A stretch of 64,000 nt of DNA. Source: Bugula neritina (taxonomy: Eukaryota > Bryozoa > Gymnolaemata > Cheilostomatida > Bugulidae). Within the stretch, counting starts at the first letter, position 1, and each line of letters begins with the position of its first letter. Below the pieces are notes generated by a model. The model searched no databases. It worked only from the letters and a program-made list of their open reading frames with translations, and had not been told where the DNA came from. Location of the stretch: NCBI GenBank assembly GCA_964035545.1, contig OZ037767.1, positions 17,884,281 to 17,948,280 of the forward strand, in the 5' to 3' direction. The translations under genes and the position numbers were made by a program. Below are positions 19,918 through 36,019 of this stretch, in pieces.

Positions 19918-21531
19918 GGAATACACTGTAACATACTGAAATACACTGCGGCATACTGCAACATACTGAAGTACACTGTAAAATATTGAATTACACTGCA
20001 ACACATTGGAACATACTGCAATACACTGAACTATACTGCAACAAACTGAAATATACTGCAACATACTGCAACATACTGAAATACACTGTAACATACTGTA
20101 ACATACTGAAATACACTGCAACAAACTGCAACATACTGAAGACACTGAACATATTGAAAAACACTGCAACACACTGAAATATACTGCAACACACTGAAAT
20201 ACACTGCAAAATACTGAAATATACTTCAACATACTGCAACATACTGAAAGACACTACAACTAACTGAAGTATAGTGCAATATACAGAAATGTACTGTAAC
20301 ATACTGATATTTACTGTAACACACTTAATTATACTGCAACATACTGAAATACACTGCAACATACTAAAATACACTGCAACATACTAAAATACACTGCAAC
20401 ATTCTGCAACATACTTCAACATACTGAAATACACTGTAACATAATGAAATACACTGCAACACAATGAAATATACTGCAACAAACTGAAATATACTGCAAC
20501 ATACTGAAATGTAGTGCAACATACTGAAATACACTGCAACATATCGAAGTATATCGTAATATACGGACATGTACTGTAACATACTGAAACACACTGAAAC
20601 ATACTGAAACATACTGAAACATACTGAAACATACTGAAATACACTGCAACATGCTGCAACATGCTGCAACATATTAAAGTACACTGTAACATATTGAAAT
20701 ACACTGCAACACATTGAAATATACCGCAACACACTGAAATATACTGCAACGCATCCAAGTACATCGTATTATACGGACATGTACTGTAACATACTGAAAC
20801 ATACTGAAACATGCTGAAACAAATTGAAATATACTGTAACACACTGAATAATACTGCAAAATGCTGAAATTTACTGTAACACAGTGAAGTATACTGCAAA
20901 ATTCTGAAATTTACTGTAACATACTGAAATTGGCCTCAACATACTCAAATATACTGCAAGATACTGCAACATACGTAAATACACTGTAACATATTGAAAT
21001 ACACTGCAACATACTGCAACATACTGAAGTTCACTGTAAAATAATGAAATACACTGCAACACATTGGAATATACTGCAACACACTGAAATATACTGCAAC
21101 AAGCTAGAATACACTGCAACATTCTGCAACATACTTCAACATATTGAAATACACTGTGACATAATAGAATACACTGCAACACATTGAAATATACTGCAAC
21201 AAACCCAAATATATGATAATATACTGAAATAGACTGCAACATACCGCAACATACTGAAAAACACTGTAACAAACTGAAATACGCTGCAACACATTTGAAT
21301 ATACTGCAACATACCCAAATAAATGGTAATATACTGAAATATACTGAAAAAAACTGTAACACACTGAAAAATACTGCAACGTACTTAAAGACACTACAAC
21401 TCACTGAAGTATAGAGTAATATATGGAAATGTACTGTAACATACTGACATTTACTGCGACACACTGAAATATACTGCAACATACTGAAATACACTGTAAC
21501 ATACCAAAATAAACTGCAACATACTGCAACA
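19918..21531 (+). repeat. Satellite 2 higher-order block A, copy 1
   Basis: About 1.6 kb matching 22105-23719 at an offset of 2187 bp, then 2188 bp after a one-base indel near 20140. Scattered substitutions are present (for example CGG against CAG near 19950). Boundaries are approximate, judged by where long identical phrases stop. Confidence 0.85.
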
Positions 21532-22104
21532 TAGTGAAATACACTGTAACATAATGAAATACACTGCAACACATTGAAATATACTGCAACATACTGAAAT
21601 GTACTGCAACATACTGAAATACACTGCAACATATCGAAGTATATCGTAATATACGGACATGTACTGTAACATACTGAAACATACTGAAACATACTGAAAC
21701 ATACTGAAAAATACTGAAACATACTGAAATACACTGCAACATACTAAAATACACTGCAACATTCTGCAACATACTTCAACATATTGGAATACACTGTAAC
21801 ATAATGAAGTACACTGCAACACATTGAAATATACCGCAAGACACTGAAATATACTGCAACACATCCAAGTACATCGTAATATACGGACATGTAATGTAAG
21901 ATACTAAAACATACTGAAACCTAGTGAAAAAAAATGAAATATACTGTAACACACTGAATAATAGTGCAACATGCCGAAATATACTGTAAAACAGTGAAGT
22001 ATACTGCAAAATTCTAAAACATACTGTAACATACTGAAACATGAGCAATATACTGAAAAAAGCCTCAACATACTCAAATACACTGCAAGAAACTGCAACA
22101 TACG

Positions 22105-23719
22105 TGAATACACTGTAACATACTGAAATACACTGCAGCATACTGCAACATACTGAAGTACACTGTAAAATATTGAATTACACTGCAACACATTGGAATA
22201 TACTGCAATACACTGAACTATACTGCAACAAACTGAAATATACTGCAACATACTGCAACATACTGAAATACACTGTAACATACTGTAACATACTGAAATA
22301 CACTGCAACAAACTGCAACATACTGAAGTACACTGTACATATTGAAAAACACTGCAACACACTGAAATATACTGCAACACACTGAAATACACTGCAAAAT
22401 ACTGAAATATACTTCAACATACTGCAACATACTGAAAGACACTACAACTAACTGAAGTATAGTGCAATATACAGAAATGTACTGTAACATAATGATATTT
22501 ACTGTAACACACTTAATTATACTGCAACATACTGAAATACACTGCAACATACTAAAATACACTGCAACATACTAAAATACACTGCAACATTCTGCAACAT
22601 ACTTCAACATACTGAAATACACTGTAACATAATGAAATACACTGCAACACAATGAAATATACTGCAACAAACTGAAATATACTGCAACATACTGAAATGT
22701 AGTGCAACATACTGAAATACACTGCAACATATCGAAGTATATCGTAATATACGGACATGTACTGTAACATACTGAAACACACTGAAACATACTGAAACAT
22801 ACTGAAACATACTGAAACATACTGAAATACACTGCAACATGCTGCAACATGCTGCAACATATTAAAGTACACTGTAACATATTGAAATACACTGCAACAC
22901 ATTGAAATATACCGCAACACACTGAAATATACTGCAACGCATCCGAGTACATCGTATTATACGGACATGTACTGTAACATACTGAAACATACTGAAACAT
23001 GCTGAAACAAATTGAAATATACTGTAACACACTGAATAATACTGCAAAATGCTGAAATTTACTGTAACACAGTGAAGTATACTGCAAAATTCTGAAATTT
23101 ACTGTAACATACTGAAATTGGCCTCAACATACTCAAATATACTGCAAGATACTGCAACATACGTAAATACACTGTAACATATTGAAATACACTGCAACAT
23201 ACTGCAACATACTGAAGTTCACTGTAAAATAATGAAATACACTGCAACACATTGGAATATACTGCAACACAGTGAAATATACTGCAACATGCTAGAATAC
23301 ACTGCAACATTCTGCAACATACTTCAACATACTGAAATACACTGTGACATAATAAAATACACTGCAACACATTGAAATATACTGCAACAAACCCAAATAT
23401 ATGATAATATACTGAAATAGACTGCAACATACCGCAACATACTGAAAAACACTGTAACAAACTGAAATACGCTGCAACACATTTGAATATACTGCAACAT
23501 ACCCAAATAAATGGTAATATACTGAAATATACTGAAATACACTGTAACACATTGAAAAAAACTGCAACATACTTAAAGACACTACAACTCACTGAAGTAT
23601 AGAGTAATATATGGAAATGTACTGTAACATACTGACATTTACTGCAACACACTGAAATATACTGCAACATACTGAAATACACTGTGACATACCAAAATAA
23701 ACTGCAACATACTGCAACA
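22105..23719 (+). repeat. Satellite 2 higher-order block A, copy 2
   Basis: Second copy of the block at 19918-21531. The right part of the block (from about 23180) recurs again near 28690 and near 33260, so this phrase has been copied at least four times in the window. Confidence 0.85.
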
Positions 23720-24739
23720 TACTGAAATACACTGTAACATACTGAAATACACTGCAACAAACTGCAACATACTGAAGTACACTGTACATATTGAAAATCA
23801 CTGCAACACACTGAAATATACTGCACCACACTGAAATATACTGCAAAATACTGAAATATATTTCAACATACTGCAACATACTGAAAGACACTACAACTAA
23901 CTGAAGTATAGTGCAATATACAGAAATGTACTGTAACATACTGATATTTACTGTAACACACTTAAATATACTGCAACATACTGAAATACACTGTAACATA
24001 CCGAAATAAGCTGCAACATACTGCAACATACTGAAATACACTGCAACATACTAAAATACACTGCAACATACTAAAATACACTGCAACATTCTGCAACATA
24101 CTTCAACATACTGAAATACACCGTAACATAATGAAATACACTGCAACACATTGAAATATAGTGCGACAAACTGAAAAATACTGCAACATACTGAAATGTA
24201 CTGCAACATACTGAAATACACTGCAACATATCGAAGTATATCGTAATATACGGACATGTACTGTAACATACTGAAACACACTGAAACATACTGAAACATA
24301 CTGAAACATACTGAAACATACTGAAATACACTGCAACATGCTGTAACATATTAAAGTACGCTGTAACATATTGAAATACACTGCAACACATTGAAATATA
24401 CCGCAACACACTGAAATATACTGCAACACATCCAAGTACATCGTATTATACGGACATGTACTGTAACATACTGAAACATACTGAAACATACTGAAACAAA
24501 TTGAAATATACTGTAACACACTGAATAATACTGCAAAATGCTGAAATTTACTGTAACACAGTGAAGTATACTGCAAAATTCTGAAATATACTGCAACACA
24601 CTGAGATATACTGAAAAACACTGAAATATACTTCAAACTACTGTAACATACTGAAATAGGCCTCAACATACTCAAATAAACTGCAAGATACTGCAACATA
24701 CGTAAAGACACTGTAACATATTGAAATACACTGCAACAT

Positions 24740-26800
24740 ACTGTAACATACTGAAATACACTGAAAAATCTTGAATTACACTGCATCAAATTGGAATATA
24801 CTGCAATACGCTGAACTATACTGCAACAAACTGCAATATACTGCAACATACTGCAACATACTGAAATACACTGTAACATACTGTAACATACTGAAATACA
24901 CTGCAACAAACTGCAACATACTGAAGTACACTGTACATATTGAAAAACACTGCAACACACTGAAATATACTGCAACACACTGAAATACACTGCAAAATAC
25001 TGAAATATACTTCAACATACTGCAACATACTGAAAGACACTACAACTAACTGAAAATAGCGCAATATACAGAAATGTACTGTAACATACTGATATTTACT
25101 GTAACACACTTAAATATACTGCAACTAACTGAAATACACTGTAACATACCGAAATAAGCTGCAACATACTGCAACATACTGAAACACACTGCAACATACT
25201 GAAACACACTGCAATATACTAAAATACACTGCAACATTCTGCAACAAACTTCAACATACTAAAATACACCGTAACATAATGAAATACACTGCAACACATT
25301 GAAATATACTGCAACAAACTGAAATATACTGCAACATACTGAAATGTACTGTAACATACTGAAATACACTGCAACATATCGAAGTCTATCGTAAAATACG
25401 GACATGTACTGTAACATACTGAAACACACTGAAACATACTGAAACATACTGAAACATACTGAAACATACTGAAATACACTGCAACATGCTGCAACATACT
25501 GAATCACACTGTAACATATTGAAATACACTGCAACACATTGAAATATACCGCAACACACTGAAATATACTGCAACACATCCAAGTACATTGTATTATACG
25601 GACATGTACTGTAACATACTGAAACATACTGAAACATACTGAAACATACTGAAACAAATTGAAATATACTGTAACACACTGAATAATACAGCAAAATGCT
25701 GAAATTTAAGGTAACACAGTGAAGTATACTGCAAAATTCTTAAATATACTGTAACATACTGAAATAGGCCTCAACATACTTAAATATCCTGCGAGACACT
25801 GCAACATACGTAAAGACACTGTAACATATTGAAATACACTGCAACATACTACAACATACTGAAGTACACTGTAAAATATTGAAAAACACCGCAACACATT
25901 GGAATATACTGCAACACACTGAAATTTAGTGCAACATACTGAAATACACTGCAACATACTAAAATATACTGCAACATTCTGCAACATACTTCAACATACT
26001 GGAATACACTGTAACATAATGAAAGACACTACAACTAACTGAAGTATAGTGCAATATACAAATATGTACTGTAACATACTTATATTTACTGTACCACACT
26101 TAAATATACTGCATCATACCGAAATAAGCTGCAACATACTGCAACATACTGAAATACACTGCAACATACTAAAATACACTGCAACATACTAAAATACACT
26201 GCAACATTCTGCAACATACTTCAACATACTGAAATACACCGTAACATAATGACATACACTGCAACACATTGAAATATACTGCAACAAACTGAAATGTACT
26301 GCAAAATACTGAAATACACTGCAACATATCAAAGTCTATCGTAATATACGGACATGTACTGTAACATACTGAAACACACTGAAACATACTGAAACATACT
26401 GAAACATACTGCAACATACTGAAATACACTGTAACATACTGTAACATACTGAAATACACTGCAACAAACTGCAACATACTGAAGTACCCTGTACATATTG
26501 AAAAACATTGCAACGCACTGAAATATACTGCAACACACTGAAATACACTGCAAAATACTGAAATATACTTCAACATACTGCAACATACTGAAAGACACTA
26601 CAACTAACTGAAGTATAGTGCAATATACAGAAATGTACTGTAACATACTGATATTTACTGTAACACACTTAAATATAGTGCAACACACTGAAATATACTG
26701 CAACATACTGAAATATACTGCAACATACTGCAACATACTGAAATACACTGTAACATACTGTAACATACTGAAATACACTGTAACATACTGTAACATACTG
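24740..26800 (+). repeat. Satellite 2 higher-order block C, copy 1
   Basis: About 2.06 kb matching 35904-37964 at a constant offset of 11164 bp, with only a handful of base changes noticed (for example near 25379 and 26355). It overlaps a local 349-bp tandem duplication at its right end that copy 2 lacks. Confidence 0.87.
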
Positions 26801-27148
26801 AAATACACTGCAACAAACTGCAACATACTGAAGTACCCTGTACATATTGAAAAACATTGCAACGCACTGAAATATACTGCAACACACTGAAATACACTGC
26901 AAAATACTGAAATATACTTCAACATACTGCAACATACTGAAAGACACTACAACTAACTGAAGTATAGTGCAATATACAGAAATGTACTGTAACATACTGA
27001 TATTTACTGTAACACACTTAAATATAGTGCAACACACTTAAATATACTGCAACATACTGAAATATACTGCAACATACTGCAACATACTGAAATACACTGT
27101 AACATACTGTAACATACTGAAATACACTGCAACAAACTGCAACATACT
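26452..27148 (+). repeat. Local 349-bp tandem duplication in satellite 2
   Basis: The rare phrase GAAGTACCCTGTACATATTG occurs at 26481 and again at 26830, and surrounding variant units repeat with the same 349-bp offset. The equivalent segment in block C copy 2 (near 37645) has it once. This is a recent, local expansion. Outer limits are approximate. Confidence 0.75.
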
Positions 27149-27239
27149 GAAGTACACTGTAAAATTATGAAATACACTGCAACACATTACAATATAGTGC
27201 AACACACTGAAATATACTGTAACATACCTAAATAAACTG

Positions 27240-28440
27240 CAGCATACTGCAACATACTGAAGTACACTGTAAAATTATGAAATACACTGCAACACATTGG
27301 AATATAGTGCAACGCACTGAAATATACTGTAACATACCTAAATAACCTGCAACATTCTGCAACATACTTCAACATACTGAAATGCACTGTAACATAATTA
27401 AATACACTGCAACATACTGCAACATATTGAAGTACACTGTAAAATATTGAAATACACTGCAACACATTGGAATATACTGCAACACACTGAAATATACTGC
27501 AACATACTGAAATATACTGCAACATACTGCAACATACTGAAATACACTGTAACAAACTGAAATACACTGCAACACATTGGAATATTCTGCAACATACCCA
27601 AATAAATGGTAATATACTGGAATATACTGAAATACACTGTAACACATTGAAAAATACTGCAACATACTGAAATACACTGTAACATACTGAAATACACTGC
27701 AACATACTGAAATACCCTGCTACATACTGAAATATACTGCAGGATACTGCAACATACTGAAATACAGTGTAACATACTGAAAAACACTGCAACATACTGC
27801 ATTATACTGATGTACACTGGAACATATTGAAATACACTGCAACAAATTGAAGTATACTGCAACACACTGAAACATACGGCAACATACTCAAATATACTGC
27901 AACATACTGAAATACACTGCAACATACTGCATTATACTGACATACACTGAAACATATTGAAAAACACTGCAACACATTGAAATATACTGCAACACACCGA
28001 AACATACGGCAACATACTGAAATATGCTGTAGCATACTGAAATACACTGCAACACACTGAAGTATACTGTAATATAGAGAAATGTACTGTAACAAACTGA
28101 AACATCTGTCAACATACTGAAATACACTGCCACATACTGAAATATACTGCAAGATACTGCAACATACTGAAATACAGTGTAACATACTGAAATACACTGC
28201 AACATACTGCATTATACTGACATACACTGGAACATATTGAAATACACTGCAACAAATTGAAGTATACTGCAACACACTGAAACATACGGCAACATACTCA
28301 AATATACTGCAACATACTGAAATACACTGCCACATACTGAAATATACAGCAACATACTGCAACATTCTTACATACGCTGTAACATACTGAAATACACTGC
28401 AACATACTACAACATATTGAAATACACTGCAACACATTGG
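27240..28440 (+). repeat. Satellite 2 higher-order block D, copy 1
   Basis: Rare phrases here (for example AATATAGTGCAACGCACTG at 27301) recur at 31830, 38116 and 43511, i.e. offsets of 4529, 10815 and 16210 bp. A related version without that exact phrase occurs from about 50870. The copies differ by deletions and base changes, so limits are approximate. Confidence 0.75.
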
Positions 28441-28504
28441 AATATACTGCAACATACTGAACTATACTGCAAGATACTGCAATATACTGAAATACACTGT
28501 AACA

Positions 28505-31410
28505 TACTGAAATACACAGCAACATACTGCATTATATTGACATACACTGAAACATACTGAAATACACTGCAACAAATTAAAGTATACTGCAACACACTGA
28601 AACATACGGCAACATGCTGTAATATACTGTCACACATTGAAAAACACTGCAAAATACTGAAAAATGCTGTAGCGCACTAAAATACACTGTAACATATTGA
28701 AATACACTGCAACATACTGCAACATACTGAAGTTCACTGTAAAATAATGAAATACACTGCAACACATTGGAATATACTGCAACACAGTGAAATATACTGC
28801 AACATGCTAGAATACACTGCAACATTCTGCAACATACTTCAACATACTGAAATACACTGTGACATAATAAAATACACTGCAACACATTGAAATATACTGC
28901 AAGAAACCCAAATATATGATAATATACTGAAATAGACTGCAACATACCGCAACATACTGAAAAACACTGTAACAAACTGAAATACGCTGCAACACATTTG
29001 AATATACTGCAACATACCCAAATAAATGGTAATATACTGAAATATACTGAAATACACTGTAACACATTGAAAAAAACTGCAACATACTTAAAGACACTAC
29101 AACTCACTGAAGTATAGAGTAATATATGGAAATGTACTGTAACATACTGACATTTACTGCAACACACTGAAATATACTGCAACATACTGAAATACACTGT
29201 GACATACCAAAATAAACTGCAACATACTGCAACATACTGAAATACACTGTAACATAATGAAATACACTGCAACACATTGAAATATACTGCAACATACTGA
29301 AATGTACTGCAACATACTGAAATACACTGCAACATACTGCAACATACTGAAATACACTGTAACATACTGTAACATACTGAAATACACTGCAACAAACTGC
29401 AACATACTGAAGTACACTGTACATATTGAAAATCACTGCAACACACTGAAATATACTGCACCACACTGAAATATACTGCAAAATACTGAAATATATTTCA
29501 ACATACTGCAACATACTGAAAGACACTACAACTAACTGAAGTATAGTGCAATATACATAAATGTACTGTAACATACTGAAATACACTGTAACATACCGAA
29601 ATAAGCTGCAACATACTGCAACATACTGAAATACACTGCAACATACTAAAATACACTGCAACATACTAAAATACACTGCAACATTCTGCAACATACTTCA
29701 ACACACTGAAATACACCGTAACATAATGAAATACACTGCAACACATTGAAATATAGTGCAACAAACTGAAAAATACTGCAACATACTGAAATGTACTGCA
29801 ACATACTGAAATACACTGCAACATATCGAAGTATATCGTAATATACGGACATGTACTGTAACATACTGAAACACACTGAAACATACTGAAACATACTGAA
29901 ACATACTGAAGCATAATGAAATACACTGCAACATGCTGTAACATATTAAAGTACGCTGTAACATATTGAAATACACTGCAACACATTGAAATATACCGCA
30001 ACACACTAAAATATACTGCAACACATCCAAGTACATCGTATTATACGGACATGTACTGTAACATACTGAAACATACTGAAACATACTGAAACATACTGAA
30101 ACAAATTGAAATATACTGTAACACACTGAATAATACTGCAAAATGCTGAAATTTACTGTAACACAGTGAAGTATACTGCAAAATTCTGAAATATACTGCA
30201 ACACACTGAGATATACTGAAAAACACTGAAATATACTTCAAACTACTGTAACATACTGAAATAGGCCTCAACATACTCAAATAAACTGCAAGATACTGCA
30301 ACATACGTAAAGACACTGTAACATATTGAAATACACTGCAACATACTGCAACATACTGAAGTTCACTGTAAAATATTGAAATACACTGCAACACACTGAA
30401 ATCTACTGCAACACACTGAAATATACTGCAAAAATACTGAAATATACTTCAACATACTGCAACATACTGAAAGACACTACAACTCACTGAAGTATAGTGC
30501 AATATACAGAAATGTGCTGTAACATACTGATATTTACTGTAACAAACTGAAATATGCTGCAACATACTGAAATGCACCGTAACATAGCGAAAAAAGCTGA
30601 AACATACTGCAACATACTGAAATACACTGTAACATACTAAAATACACTGCAACATACTAAAATACCCTGCAACATTTTGCAACATACTTCAACATACTGA
30701 AATACACTGTAACATAATAAAATACACTGCAACACATTGAAATATACTGCAACAAACCCAAATATAAGGTAATATACTGAAATATACTGCAACATACCGC
30801 AACATACTGAAATGTACTGCAACATACTGAAATACACTGCAACATATCGAAATATATCGTAATATACGGACATTTACTGTAACAAACTGAAACATACTGA
30901 AACATACTGAAATACACTGCAACATACTAAAATACACTGCAACATTCTGCAACATACTTCAACATACTGGAATACACTGTAACATAATGAAATACACGGC
31001 AACACATTGAAATATACCGCAACACACTGAAATCTACTGCAGCACATCCAAGTACATCGTAAAGTACGGACATGTACTGTAACATACTAAAACATACTGA
31101 AACATATTGAAACAAAATGAAATATACTGTAACACACTGAATAATACTGCAAAATACCGAATTATACTGTAACACAGTGAAGTATACTGCAAAATTCTGA
31201 AACATACTGTAACATACTGAAACATGAGCAATATACTGAAAAATGCCTCAACATACTCAAATACACTGCAAGAAACTGCAACATACGTGAATACACTGTA
31301 ACATACTGAAATACACTGAAAAATCTTGAATTACACTGCAACAAATTGGAATATACTGCAATACGCTGAACTATACTGCAACAAACTGCAATATACTGCA
31401 ACATACTGCA
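28505..31410 (+). repeat. Satellite 2 higher-order block B, copy 1
   Basis: About 2.9 kb matching 33074-36019. The offset is 4569 bp up to about 29578 and 4609 bp after it, because this copy lacks 40 bp (four units) present at about 34147-34187. Sequence on both sides of that indel is nearly identical. Confidence 0.87.
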
Positions 31411-33073
31411 ACACACTGAAATACACTGCAAAATACTGAAATATACTTCAACATACTGCAACATACTGAAAGACACTACAACTAACTGAAGTATAGTGCA
31501 ATATACAGAAATGTACTGTAACATACTGATATTTACTGTAACACACTTAAATATAGTGCAACACACTGAAATATACTGCAACATACTGAAATATACTGCA
31601 ACATACTGCAACATACTGAAATACACTGTAACATACTGTAACATACTGAAATACACTGCAACAAACTGCAACATACTGAAGTACACTGTAAAATTATGAA
31701 ATACACTGCAACACATTGGAATATAGTGCAACACACTGAAATATACTGTAACATACCTAAATAAACTGCAGCATACTGCAACATACTGAAGTACACTGTA
31801 AAATTATGAAATACACTGCAACACATTGGAATATAGTGCAACGCACTGAAATATACTGTAACATACCTAAATAACCTGCAACATTCTGCAACATACTTCA
31901 ACATACTGAAATGCACTGTAACATAATTAAATACACTGCAACATACTGCAACATATTGAAGTACACTGTAAAATATTGAAATACACTGCAACACATTGGA
32001 ATATACTGCAACACACTGAAATATACTGCAACATACTGAAATATACTGCAACATACTGCAACATAGTGAAATACACTGTAACAAACTGAAATACACTGCA
32101 ACACATTGGAATATTCTGCAACATACCCAAATAAATGGTAATATACTGAAATATACTGATATACACTGTAACACATTGAAAAATACTGCAACATACTGAA
32201 ATACACTGTAACATACTGAAATACACTGCAACATACTGAAATACCCTGCTACATACTGAAATATACTGCAGGATACTGCAACATACTGGAATACAGTGTA
32301 ACATACTGAAATACACTGCAACATACTGCATTATACTGATGTACACTGGAACATATTGAAATACACTGCAACAAATTGAAGTATACTGCAACACACTGAA
32401 ACATACGGCAACATACTCAAATATACTGCAACATACTGAAATACACTGCAACATACTGCATTATACTGACATACACTGAAACATATTGAAAAACACTGCA
32501 ACACATTGAAATATACTGCAACACACCGAAACATACGGCAACATACTGAAATATGCTGTAGCATACTGAAATACACTGCAACACACTGAAGTATACTGTA
32601 ATATAGAGAAATGTACTGTAACAAACTGAAACATTTGTCAACATACTGAAATACACTGCCACATACTGAAATATACTGCAAGATACTGCAACATACTGAA
32701 ATACAGTGTAACATACTGAAATACACTGCAACATTCTGCAACATACTGAAATACACTGTAACATACTGAAATACACTGCAACATACTACAACATACTGAA
32801 ATACACTGTAACATATTGAAATACACAGCAACACATTGAAATATACTGGAACACACTGAAACGCACGGCAACATGCTGAAATATACTGCGACACATTGCA
32901 ATATACTGCAAGAAACTGCAACATACTGAAATACAGTGTAACATACTGAAATACGCTGCAACATACTGCATTATACTGACATACACTGGAACATATTGAA
33001 ATACACTGCAACAAATTGAAGTATACTGCAACACACTGAAACATACGGCAACATACTCAAATATACTGCAACA

Positions 33074-36019
33074 TACTGAAATACACTGCAACATACTGCA
33101 TTATACTGACATACACTGAAACATATTAAAATACACTGCAACGAATTGAAGTATACTGCAACACACTGAAACATACAGCAACATGCTGTAATATACTGTA
33201 ACACATTGAAAAACACTGCAAAATACTGAAAAATGCTGTAGCGCACTAAAATACACTGTAACATATTGAAATACACTGCAACATACTGCAACATACTGAA
33301 GTTCACTGTAAAATAATGAAATACACTGCAACACATTGGAATATACTGCAACACAGTGAAATATACTGCAACATGCTAGAATACACTGCAACATTCTGCA
33401 ACATACTTCAACATACTGAAATACACTGTGACATAATAAAATACACTGCAACACATTGAAATATACTGCAACAAACCCAAATATATGATAATATACTGAA
33501 ATAGACTGCAACATACCGCAACATACTGAAAAACACTGTAACAAACTGAAATACGCTGCAACACATTTGAATATACTGCAACATACCCAAATAAATGGTA
33601 ATATACTGAAATATACTGAAATACACTGTAACACATTGAAAAAAACTGCAACATACTTAAAGACACTACAACTCACTGAAGTATAGAGTAATATATGGAA
33701 ATGTACTGTAACATACTGACATTTACTGCAACACACTGAAATATACTGCAACATACTGAAATACACTGTGACATACCAAAATAAACTGCAACATACTGCA
33801 ACATACTGAAATACACTGTAACATAATGAAATACACTGCAACACATTGAAATATACTGCAACATACTGAAATGTACTGCAACATACTGAAATACACTGCA
33901 ACATACTGCAACATACTGAAATACACTGTAACATACTGTAACATACTGAAATACACTGCAACAAACTGCAACATACTGAAGTACACTGTACATATTGAAA
34001 ATCACTGCAACACACTGAAATATACTGCACCACACTGAAATATACTGCAAAATACTGAAATATATTTCAACATACTGCAACATACTGAAAGACACTACAA
34101 CTAACTGAAGTATAGTGCAATATACAGAAATGTACTGTAACATACTGATATTTACTGTAACACACTTAAATATACTGCAACATACTGAAATACACTGTAA
34201 CATACCGAAATAAGCTGCAACATACTGCAACATACTGAAATACACTGCAACATACTAAAATACACTGCAACATACTAAAATACACTGCAACATTCTGCAA
34301 CATACTTCAACATACTGAAATACACCGTAACATAATGAAATACACTGCAACACATTGAAATATAGTGCAACAAACTGAAAAATACTGCAACATACTGAAA
34401 TGTACTGCAACATACTGAAATACACTGCAACATATCGAAGTATATCGTAATATACGGACATGTACTGTAACATACTGAAACACACTGAAACATACTGAAA
34501 CATACTGAAACATACTGAAACATACTGAAATACACTGCAACATGCTGTAACATATTAAAGTACGCTGTAACATATTGAAATACACTGCAACACATTGAAA
34601 TATACCGCAACACACTGAAATATACTGCAACACATCCAAGTACATCGTATTATACGGACATGTACTGTAACATACTGAAACATACTGAAACATACTGAAA
34701 CATACTGAAACAAATTGAAATATACTGTAACACACTGAATAATACTGCAAAATGCTGAAATTTACTGTAACACAGTGAAGTATACTGCAAAATTCTGAAA
34801 TATACTGCAACACACTGAGATATACTGAAAAACACTGAAATATACTTCAAACTACTGTAACATACTGAAATAGGCCTCAACATACTCAAATAAACTGCAA
34901 GATACTGCAACATACGTAAAGACACTGTAACATATTGAAATACACTGCAACATACTGCAACATACTGAAGTTCACTGTAAAATATTGAAATACACTGCAA
35001 CACACTGAAATCTACTGCAACACACTGAAATATACTGCAAAAATACTGAAATATACTTCAACATACTGCAACATACTGAAAGACACTACAACTCACTGAA
35101 GTATAGTGCAATATACAGAAATGTGCTGTAACATACTGATATTTACTGTAACAAACTGAAATATGCTGCAACATACTGAAATGCACCGTAACATAGCGAA
35201 AAAAGCTGAAACATACTGCAACATACTGAAATACACTGTAACATACTAAAATACACTGCAACATACTAAAATACCCTGCAACATTTTGCAACATACTTCA
35301 ACATACTGAAATACACTGTAACATAATAAAATACACTGCAACACATTGAAATATACTGCAACAAACCCAAATATAAGGTAATATACTGAAATATACTGCA
35401 ACATACCGCAACATACTGAAATGTACTGCAACATACTGAAATACACTGCAACATATCGAAATATATCGTAATATACGGACATTTACTGTAACAAACTGAA
35501 ACCTACTGAAACATACTGAAATACACTGCAACATACTAAAATACACTGCAACATTCTGCAACATACTTCAACATACTGGAATACACTGTAACATAATGTA
35601 ATACACGGCAACACATTGAAATATACCGCAACACACTGAAATCTACTGCAGCACATCCAAGTACATCGTAAAGTACGGACATGTACTGTAACATACTAAA
35701 ACATACTGAAACATATTGAAACAAAATGAAATATACTGTAACACACTGAATAATACTGCAAAATACCGAATTATACTGTAACACAGTGAAGTATACTTCA
35801 AAATTCTGAAACATACTGTAACATACTGAAACATGAGCAATATACTGAAAAATGCCTCAACATACTCAAATACACTGCAAGAAACTGCAACATACGTGAA
35901 TACACTGTAACATACTGAAATACACTGAAAAATCTTGAATTACACTGCATCAAATTGGAATATACTGCAATACGCTGAACTATACTGCAACAAACTGCAA
36001 TATACTGCAACATACTGCA
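33074..36019 (+). repeat. Satellite 2 higher-order block B, copy 2
   Basis: Second copy of 28505-31410, with the four extra units near 34147-34187. Its right end overlaps the start of block C copy 2 (35904), showing that the arrays were assembled by overlapping segmental copying rather than from one fixed unit. Confidence 0.87.
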
